From the NCBI GenBank assembly GCA_003254925.1, contig QANZ01030783.1:121452-185451 (forward strand): a DNA stretch of 64,000 bases, written 5' to 3'. The stretch comes from Chamaecrista fasciculata (taxonomy: Eukaryota; Streptophyta; Magnoliopsida; Fabales; Fabaceae). The notes beneath the pieces were generated by a model. The model had not been told where the DNA came from. It saw only the letters and a program-made list of their open reading frames with translations, and made no database searches. The stretch's first letter is position 1. The number at the start of each line of letters is the position of its first letter. Positions 57,301 to 64,000 of this stretch are shown here, one piece after another. The position numbers and the translations under genes are program-made.

Positions 57301-58706
57301 ACTCTTTTTTATTTGGAGTAGTTGTGGCATTTTAGGGATTCAGAAACCTTGATTGATGTCATGAGCTATGTGGTAATGATTGGTCTTAGGCTAAGACAAC
57401 ATAAAGTCTACCCCTGACTCTAAGCAAGGAAGACAGTGGTCCTTTGTTTGGGATATTAAAAGAGGAGGAAAAGAAAATTAACAATGTATCATTGAACAAA
57501 CTACCTATAGATTTACCAACTCAAAGTTGGCCCAAGTGGTAAGTAGCTTGGTAACCTTTAAGTAAGGTCGTTGAGAGATTCTCGCACTATAGCCAGGTGC
57601 GCGAGGTTGAGTCTAGATCAACCAAGAAAAAAATTATGTATAAATTTTAGTCCTCTTATTTTCGATCCCTCCTCATTTTGTTTCACTGACAAACCATTGA
57701 AATCCACATTAAAGAGTTCTTGATTGACAGAAAAGACTTTCTTGCTCAGCTAGATCTTCTCGTATACTCCCATAAATCAAATATAGCCTATTTTTTGGTA
57801 TGTTGAGCTTTAAATGTGTGTTATCTTCTCTTTCCTTTCAATTAATTTATCTGAAATTCAAGGTCAGTTGAGCTTTAAATGTGATTTTTGCCTCCTGTGG
57901 TTTTCTCTATTACCTTCTTAATTAACATTAAATGTGTCCAATGGATTTTAATGGTGCACAAACTCCTGCAGCTTGATCCAGACTACGAAGCAGATTTTGC
58001 TCAAGGTGAGTTGCGAATTGACACGGTCCAAGGGGAAGCTTTTCCACGTTCAGAATCAAATGAGGATGCCACTGATATTCCCACACCACTTCCTGGAACT
58101 TATGCAGTTTCACCCCATGAATTGAGTCTGCGTTTGCATGAAGTTATACAGTCGAGACTTGAGGCACGAGTTAAGGAGCTCGAGGTTGCCCTTGAAAATA
58201 GCCAGAGGAAAGTGCAAATGATGGAAGCAGAACATTGTCACCTTACTACAGAACGCTCATCAGCAAATGAAGACTGTGACCATCCTCTGGTTATGAACTT
58301 ATCAGGTGAAGCTCTGGATGCATACAATGAGGCTTATGAAGAATTAGTAAAAAGAGACGAGTCAGAAGAGGGTTCACCGGCAAGCATTCACGATATTGAC
58401 TGTGAAGAAAGTTCAAACTCACATGGTTGGAGTGTATCAAGAATTCAACATGGGGGGTCAAATGGTTCTGCAACTCATGGAGGAAAAATGTCCAGAGAAT
58501 TTGCTTCCAATAAGGTGACAATGTTGGAAGGCCAAAGCTCTGGTGTTTCTAAATTAAATGTAGTCACTGGAGATGAAAATAGTCGTTTTGATTATGAGAT
58601 GGAACGGCAATTGATTAGGAAGATAGTTGAAAGGACTAGGAAAGGTTCTCCTGTTTTTCAAAATGCACAGAGGATATTGTATTCAGTGGACGAAGATGAA
58701 TTTTGA
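54386..58706 (+). CDS. POLAR-like protein (membrane-anchored coiled-coil, 668 aa, 3 exons)
   Basis: Exons 54386-55235, 55814-56235, 57972-58706. Phases match. Family members such as Arabidopsis POLAR mark and help set cortical polarity in stomatal-lineage cells by scaffolding kinases. That role is known for POLAR only and is inferred here. Seen: a short hydrophobic N terminus (WVVAAAAGAGYLAKYW), a long Ser-rich acidic region with a conserved RYLYRHFSRPVNSLESCLM-type block, a hydrophobic helix opening exon 2 (FIFSLGISFGIIISMMAS), a coiled coil (REVDSLRDLLKQTEHLVQDL), the EAELEAELERLGLN block and, in exon 3, the family signature VSPHELSLRLHEVIQSRLEA followed by a second coiled coil. It ends in the acidic VDEDEF. 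The start is the ATG at 54386; earlier in-frame codons lack ATG. Confidence 0.8.
57070..57174 (+). other. Candidate in-frame cassette exon in POLAR-like intron 2
   Basis: Preceded by ctacag| and followed by |gtagta, 105 bp long (35 codons), open, and phase 0/0 exactly like the exons either side. It would insert a hydrophobic helix (HLVSILLGIAIVTLTVMSW) between LSDLVE and LDPDYEAD. Known homologues, as I recall, join those two blocks directly, so it would be an alternative exon or chance. Confidence 0.35.
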
Positions 58707-58714
58707 CTTCAAAT

Positions 58715-58806
58715 ATATATATATATATATTGTATGTTCTTAGGAGTTGAAGAGGGTATTATTTATATATATATTGTATGTTCTTAGGAGTTGAAGAGGG
58801 TATTAC
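58715..58806. repeat. TA tract and 44-bp tandem duplication in the POLAR-like 3' UTR
   Basis: The block tgtatgttcttaggagttga, with its (TA)n leader and agagggtatta tail, occurs twice, 44 bp apart, right after the stop codon. Confidence 0.8.
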
Positions 58807-59887
58807 CCACCACTTTGCTTTTCGGTCTCAGCATTGGAATTTGGATGGAAGTCATGAAACAGAGTTCAGACTTCAGAGGAATATATCAGTGTCCTAAACT
58901 ACCTACAAATTTGTTTCCTGAATCCCTTCATCGAGATTTAGGGAGCGCGTCTAACTTTCCTTATTACAAATTCATCCAATGCAGCTGGTCAATTTGAGAG
59001 ATTAAAAAGTTGTATATGATATTTGTTGTTTACTGAAAATCTGATCTGTCAATACTCAATACCAGTACTCTGTGCGAAGACACTTTCTCCTCTTAACGTT
59101 TGTAAAAACCATTTTTGTCATTACTATATATAAATAGTGCAGTAATATAATAGTAAAAAACAATTAATTTCTTCAAAGGTAATTTTTATTAAAAAAAAAT
59201 TCTTTGATTCCTATTTGTATTATTCTTTTGGGTTAATTTTGGGTATACATTAAGAATTGGTCTCAACTCTCAACCCTTGTATCCTGCTTTCCTGTAACTA
59301 CAACTTGCTTTAACGACATATATATAAATATATAATGTCTTTGAAAGCAAGGCAACAACTTAATCTAGGGTTTAAAATTGAGTTACATGTCAATACTTCG
59401 GCACACACAATACAAACCAGTTGATAAACACAAATTAGCCGATAAATAAGGGGAAAAACCCAACTAGCGGATGTCTAGTAATAGTTTAACAATAAGCGGA
59501 AACAATAATATCGAAAGGATTTATCTCAGGCAATTTTTTGCCCCAGTTTTCTTTTAACTTGTAAACATGCAAATATCAAAATTAACAAGAGCAAACATTC
59601 AATAAGAAGCGATTCGTCTTGGCAGTCATAGCCAAAAACTGGACTAGCAGAACGTCGATGTTTAAATAAGCAACGCATATCATTTGAATAAGGGCTGAAT
59701 AGCATTAAAAAGCTCTAGTATTTAACTCTTGTTATAATAAATAAAGTTCTTCCATCTAACCAGAAAACAAGAAAAAGAGAAACAAAGGAGAACAATTCCA
59801 TGAGTTATCTCCCGTTTTCAATGCAGTCTTAAAACTCAAAAGTTAACACGAACAAAACAAAATTTAAATGTCCAGAAGCAAAAGATT
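58807..59887. other. Intergenic region between convergent POLAR-like and RPL4 genes
   Basis: 3' flanks of both genes. No gene or element recognised. Confidence 0.5.
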
Positions 59888-61769
59888 TCACTGAGATACA
59901 CCCAACCACTTCGAGAAGTTGTCAAACTCTGTGTAATCACTGTCGGAGATCATAGTATGGTACCATGCCTTCCCAGCAGCCCTGACGGCAGAAGCCTCCT
60001 CCTGTGGTAAAGGGCAAAATAGAAACAAAATAAACAAATCGGTGACCCAAAAACAAAAACAGAGTATACTGTAATCTCATGTAACAATAGACAAGGCACA
60101 ATTACATTTATTTTGTCCAGTCTTCAAACCAAAAATTAAACAGATGCAAACATGCTTAATCAGCGAAGACAAATGGAATGTAATTTCTAAATCAACTCTA
60201 ATGGCTAACCATCATGGAATTACTGAGTGAGGCAGATGTTAATTTTTACTAATACACAACTTCGTAATTGATCAACAGATCAAAAGGCTCTTCTACGTGT
60301 CCTAAAATTAACTTAGACAAAACGCAAGAGAACTAAAGGCAGAGCATTTATAGGTGATTTGAAGTTACATCTCTTAGTACACTTAAAAATACCATCGCAA
60401 AATTTGATGGGTGCAAGTGTAATTTTTAAGTATTGTGATTTGTGACGCGTGTTAAGCTTTACACAGACTTTTGAATGCATATGTACAATAACTTTCTTAC
60501 ATAAGATGAGTCAATTGCAATAACCCTATTAACTTTTAGGACAAACAACAATTTAGGGTTTAGGTAATTAATCAGGCATATAACAATCCACAGAAACCCA
60601 ATAATCAATTCAGCATTATAGATTATAATTATAGACAGAAGCAAGGAAAAAGAGTTATAGCTCACCTTGGGGATGGTCTTCCTCTTCTTATCGAGCTTCT
60701 CTTTCTTTGCTTTCACACGCTCAGCCTCAGCCAGCAGAGCCATCCTCTTAGCAGTCTTGGCATATGGATTCAGCTTCAACATAACATTCAGGTTCTTGAG
60801 CGGGTTCTTCTTCAATGGAGCCCTCTTAACCTCCTTTCTGATGGGCCTCACAACGGATTGAATCTCATCAGAGTTAATAATCCTAGCCAAATCAGAATTG
60901 ACCATCTTAGCTCTGGGAAGAAGGTAACCCTTCTTCTTATCCGACGGCTTGTCGAACGATCCATAAATTGAATCGAGCTTCTCAAACGCAGATTTGGTCC
61001 AAATAATGAACCTCCCAAGATGCCCACCAGGAGCCAGCTTAAGCAGATTCAATCTCTCCACATTGGCAACCTCAACACCAGGAATGTTCCTGAAGGCCTT
61101 AACAGCTTTAGCTCCTTCAGTTCCATACACAACCAAAGGACCCTTCCGAGAAATGTACCGACGATTCCTCATCTTTCCCTTTCCAGGACGGATCGCGTGA
61201 CTGTCCTTCGCCTTCTCAGCATCAGGAAAAGCACCGATCTGCTTCAGAACTTTGATCGCATCCTTCGTCTTCTCAACTCCCTCGGCGGAATCACTAACCA
61301 CCAAAGGCATTTCGGGGACCGTCTCGATCCGATGACCGCGAGCCATAACCAGAGAAGTCACCGCCGATGCAGCAATTGCCGAAACGACGGCGTGACGCTT
61401 CTGAGTTCCGTTGACTCTACGGTGCCAGCGGCGCCAAATCCTGGTAGGAGCAAACATGCGACCACCACGGCACATGTTTCCGAAAGCAGCCTGGCCGGCA
61501 CGGTGAGTACCGCCGCCGGGAACACGAGGGATACGAGAGACGGCACGGCCGGTACCCCAAGATTCGGCGGAGGTCTGGTGGCCGGCTTTGCGGCTGACGG
61601 CGTAGGGTTGGCGGCTGTTGCGAGAAATGTTGGAGTGAACGAAAGTGACAATGTCGGGACGGATTGATGCTTTCATGACATCGGGAAGAGGGATGGTGGG
61701 AGATGAATCAGTGGCCATATCGCCTTCAAGGGATTGAACAGAGACGAGAGGGCGAGCAGCGGCGGCCAT
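59888..61769 (-). CDS. RPL4: 60S ribosomal protein uL4 (L4), 405 aa, 2 exons
   Basis: Exons 61769-60666 and 60001-59888 on the minus strand; the intron is 664 bp. uL4 is a large-subunit protein whose extended loop lines the exit tunnel, with a eukaryote-specific basic tail. Recognisable blocks: the N terminus [15 protein letters not shown], then [20 protein letters not shown], the tunnel-loop segment [75 protein letters not shown], then [19 protein letters not shown], a Lys-rich tail, and the C terminus [20 protein letters not shown] ending LGVSQ. Length matches plant L4. The frame continuing past 60666 is intronic. Confidence 0.97.
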
Positions 61770-61861
61770 TGCTGCAAGATGGAGAGTGAAGAAGGAAGGA
61801 AGAAAGAAAGTGTGAAGGTTAGGGATTTTTTTGATAGAGGCGGCAATGGAACCAGGTTAAC

Positions 61862-61923
61862 GAGGGTTTTATATCTTTTAGGTTTTAGCTTCTGCGTTCG
61901 TCAGAATAATGGGCTGGGCCTTA
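61862..61923 (-). promoter_or_regulatory. RPL4 promoter elements (site II and telo-box-like)
   Basis: On the coding strand this region reads aggcccagcccatt (two overlapping GGCCCA/GCCCAT site II motifs, 61908-61922) and then aaaaccctc (61862-61870, telo-box-like), with a second telo-like ccctaacc near 61817-61824. Site II plus telo-box is the usual arrangement in plant ribosomal-protein promoters, where TCP factors act. Confidence 0.65.
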
Positions 61924-62025
61924 CTGTTGTCTTTCAACTAAGCCTCCATATATATAAGTGCCTTTTGTAGTTGTGTCTTTTTATTTTTTCTCAAGTCTTG
62001 AAAGGGTTTAGTATTGATTGTCATC

Positions 62026-62537
62026 GGCCAAAGTCTCAAATTGGTCCTTTATGTATGAGGTAGGTTTCAAATTGATTCCTTATCTTTCATTTGTTTTAGA
62101 TTGGTCCTATATGTTTCAATGTTATTTCAAATTGGTCCCAAAAATGCTCTTGAGATACGATCTGATCGCATTTGTTAGCGATTTTAACTGGCCAAGAGTT
62201 AGCACATAGTTTCAAATTCGTTGTATTCAGACTTCAAACAAAAAAGATATAACCAATTTTACTTGTTTGACCATGAAATGAGTTACCCACTTTCAGGACT
62301 CGATTCAACCCCGTTTGTTGATGGTCTCAAAGAGTCAAAGTACTTATCCAAAGAAATTTGTAGCTCTGAATTTGTCGCATATAGACTTGAAATAAGAGAG
62401 ATGTGACTACATAAGTATTTTTTAGATCAATTTGAAACATCATGGAAACATGTAATACCAATATGAAACAAATAAAATATAAGGGACCAATTTGAAACCT
62501 ATCCCATACATAAGGGACCAATTTGAGACTTTAGCCT
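62026..62537. mobile_element. Mutator-type MITE upstream of RPL4 (512 bp)
   Basis: The inverted ends ggccaaagtctcaaattggt and its near complement (...aatttgagactttagcc) are flanked by attgtcatc/attgtcatt (one mismatch), a 9-bp duplication. It begins about 260 bp before the RPL4 start codon. Internal blocks are shared with 52905-53375 and about 6730-7130. Confidence 0.75.
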
Positions 62538-63281
62538 ATTGTCATTTACCTAAAGTCCTAAACTCCTTGTTAGTTTCACAAATTGAATGAAGTACATGGA
62601 TAAAAAGTACAAGTTATTTTAAGAAATAAAAATTTATCATCTCTATTATGTTTTTGAAAAAGAAAAAGAAATTGTGAGTGTTACTCAACAACTCTTTTAA
62701 GTATATTTTTATTTATTTAAATCTGACTTAGATCTTAGTTGATAAAATTCCTCAATTCACATTTCGTAATTTGGATGCTAATGATATTTACTAATTAATG
62801 AAAAAATAATAATTATTCACTATAAAAAATCCAATTCACGCGTTGAAATCAATCATTATTGCTCAATCGAAAGGAGAACATATACATTGGCACCCTTTAA
62901 TTGCAAAAACAAATTACTTAGTTTTTAATCAATTCAATGACTACTGCTATATCCTATATGAGCCAAAGTGAAGGAAAGGAAATTGAAAATCTCGTGTCAG
63001 TAATCAATTATACATCATTTGTTGCAACAATTGACAAGCGTCACTGACCCAGACAAAAGAAAAAGAAATCTCAAGCTTTGATTTATAAGCCGAAGGATCA
63101 CCTGAAGTTAAAACTATATAAAATCCCTGAAGCTGGTCTGAAATTGATTATTAATTGGTCTAAATTCTAAAAATAATATATATATATCTAATATCTAATC
63201 TAATCTAATCTAATATCTAATATCTAATATCTAATATATTCTACATTTTTAGCTTTTGCGCCTCACACGTGTCGGAATTCT
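62538..63281. other. Intergenic DNA with a ctaat-rich simple repeat
   Basis: AT-rich. At 63183-63238 a tract of tctaatc/tatctaa units (5-9 bp) is present. Two cactcgccattttg copies lie 29-30 bp apart at 63299 and 63328. No gene seen before this point. Confidence 0.5.
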
Positions 63282-63838
63282 GTGGCGCGTTGCTTGGCAC
63301 TCGCCATTTTGTACGCTGCAACTTTCACTCGCCATTTTGCTTGCAATTTTCTTCTCCCGCCAATTGACATTGCTTCTCCATTTGCTTTTTTGAATTTTTT
63401 CAATTCAATTCAAATTTCAAATTCGCTTTTCTTCTCCACCACAAATTCTTTTCTTCAATTCACGTTTCACCCCATTCTCCAATTCAAATTTCAAATACCC
63501 ATTTCATCATCCTCACATACCCATTCTCTTCCCCACCTGCTTCATCATTTGGCCACTCTGAAGAAAAATTTCTCTTCCTCTTCGCCACATCCAACGCTCT
63601 TCTCATCTCAACGTTGCGATTCACCTCAAATTTCCAGAGTTCCGGTCATCTTTGTCTTCGATTCCAGCCGCCGTCGCATGTTTGCCGAGTAAGCTTCTGC
63701 CTCACTTCTCCTTCATTTTGTTTCATAGTGCTGATTAACAGAGTTTCCGTTCTCGGCTATTCGCCTATGCATTCGCCGTGATTCACTGCATTTCCGAGCC
63801 CTAGGTGTGTTTTTCCTCTTTTCTCCCTAAACCCTAAG

Positions 63839-64000
63839 GCCACAAAACCCCGTTGCGTGCTGCCGGAGAATGCTAACACCGATGCCATTTCCGCCGTCTG
63901 CGAAGACGGCCTGCTCACTGTCACCGTTCAGAAATTTCCTCCGCCGTCTGGGTTTGAGGTTGGCTTTGCATCATCTGAGTTTTGGGTTTACATCCTTCGA
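63839..64000 (+). pseudogene. C-terminal fragment resembling a class II small heat-shock protein (runs off the window)
   Basis: The plus frame reads [20 protein letters not shown] then [12 protein letters not shown]. This matches the beta8-beta9 end of the alpha-crystallin domain in plant cytosolic class II sHSPs (VLPENAN...DGVLTVTV.KLPPP). The core of the domain is not found upstream within the window, and after PPPS the expected EPKKPKT-type tail is replaced by unrelated sequence that stays open to the edge. It is probably a gene fragment, though an exon of a new gene cannot be excluded. The CT-rich DNA at 63,282-63,838 could be a leader. Confidence 0.5.

Noticed and set aside
60459-60665. 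Extension of the RPL4 frame past residue 368
   Set aside because: A splice donor lies at 60665/60664 and the true C terminus is encoded by the exon 60001-59888.
61020-61667. 215-codon plus-strand frame
   Set aside because: Antisense of RPL4 exon 1, whose protein match is unambiguous.

Overview
This window is nuclear DNA of a flowering plant, most likely a eudicot. The evidence is multi-exon genes with GT-AG introns, AT-rich intergenic and intronic DNA, a Ty1-copia retrotransposon, an Au-type tRNA-derived SINE, many MITE-like inverted repeats, a chloroplast-type phosphoserine phosphatase and an NADPH oxidase of the plant RBOH family. I cannot name the species. Position 6366 is ambiguous and 42186-42351 is an assembly gap. 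Gene layout, left to right: (1) 1-1494 (+), 3' exons of a gene whose visible part resembles the AIPP2/PAIPP2-type domain of plant PHD-finger proteins (tentative); (2) 7763-17536 (+), a complete 14-exon class II histone deacetylase of the HDA5 type; (3) 18904-26229 (+), mitochondrial ATP synthase gamma subunit, 9 exons; (4) 27691-33943 (-), a respiratory burst oxidase homologue, 14 exons; (5) 46613-49319 (+), plastid phosphoserine phosphatase, 7 exons; (6) 54386-58706 (+), a POLAR-like membrane/coiled-coil protein, 3 main exons plus one candidate cassette exon; (7) 59888-61769 (-), cytosolic ribosomal protein uL4 (RPL4), 2 exons; (8) 63839-64000 (+), a fragment resembling the C-terminal end of a class II small heat-shock protein. 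These are unrelated housekeeping and signalling genes, not a cluster or pathway. The joined exons of genes 2 to 7 keep one open frame. The rest is mobile-element debris, and much of it can be typed from target-site duplications (TSDs). 1806-6134: a 3'-truncated copia element with no integrase catalytic core. 8400-8868: an Au SINE beside an inverted duplicate of its own 5' half. 21587-23556: a 2-kb Mutator-like element with 9-bp TSD carrying a GC-richer, possibly captured segment, inside an ATP synthase gamma intron. 39401-41231: a cluster of three Mutator-type MITEs. 41609-42673: an apparent solo LTR containing a fold-back element and the gap. 43700-44767: a poly(A)-tailed LINE-like insert with a nested hAT MITE. 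45087-46175: nested MITEs upstream of phosphoserine phosphatase. 50990-52892: a 1.9-kb element with TAA TSD carrying two successive minisatellites, both of 29-bp period. The most unusual pattern is a set of at least seven tiny insertions of 13-22 bp, each essentially a poly(A) tract with a few extra bases (most often CTGGC or CTGGCC) and flanked by perfect 12-19 bp direct repeats. They look like extremely 5'-truncated retroposition events. The LINE-like insert at 43700-44767 ends in the same CTGGC-poly(A), which suggests one machinery made them all.
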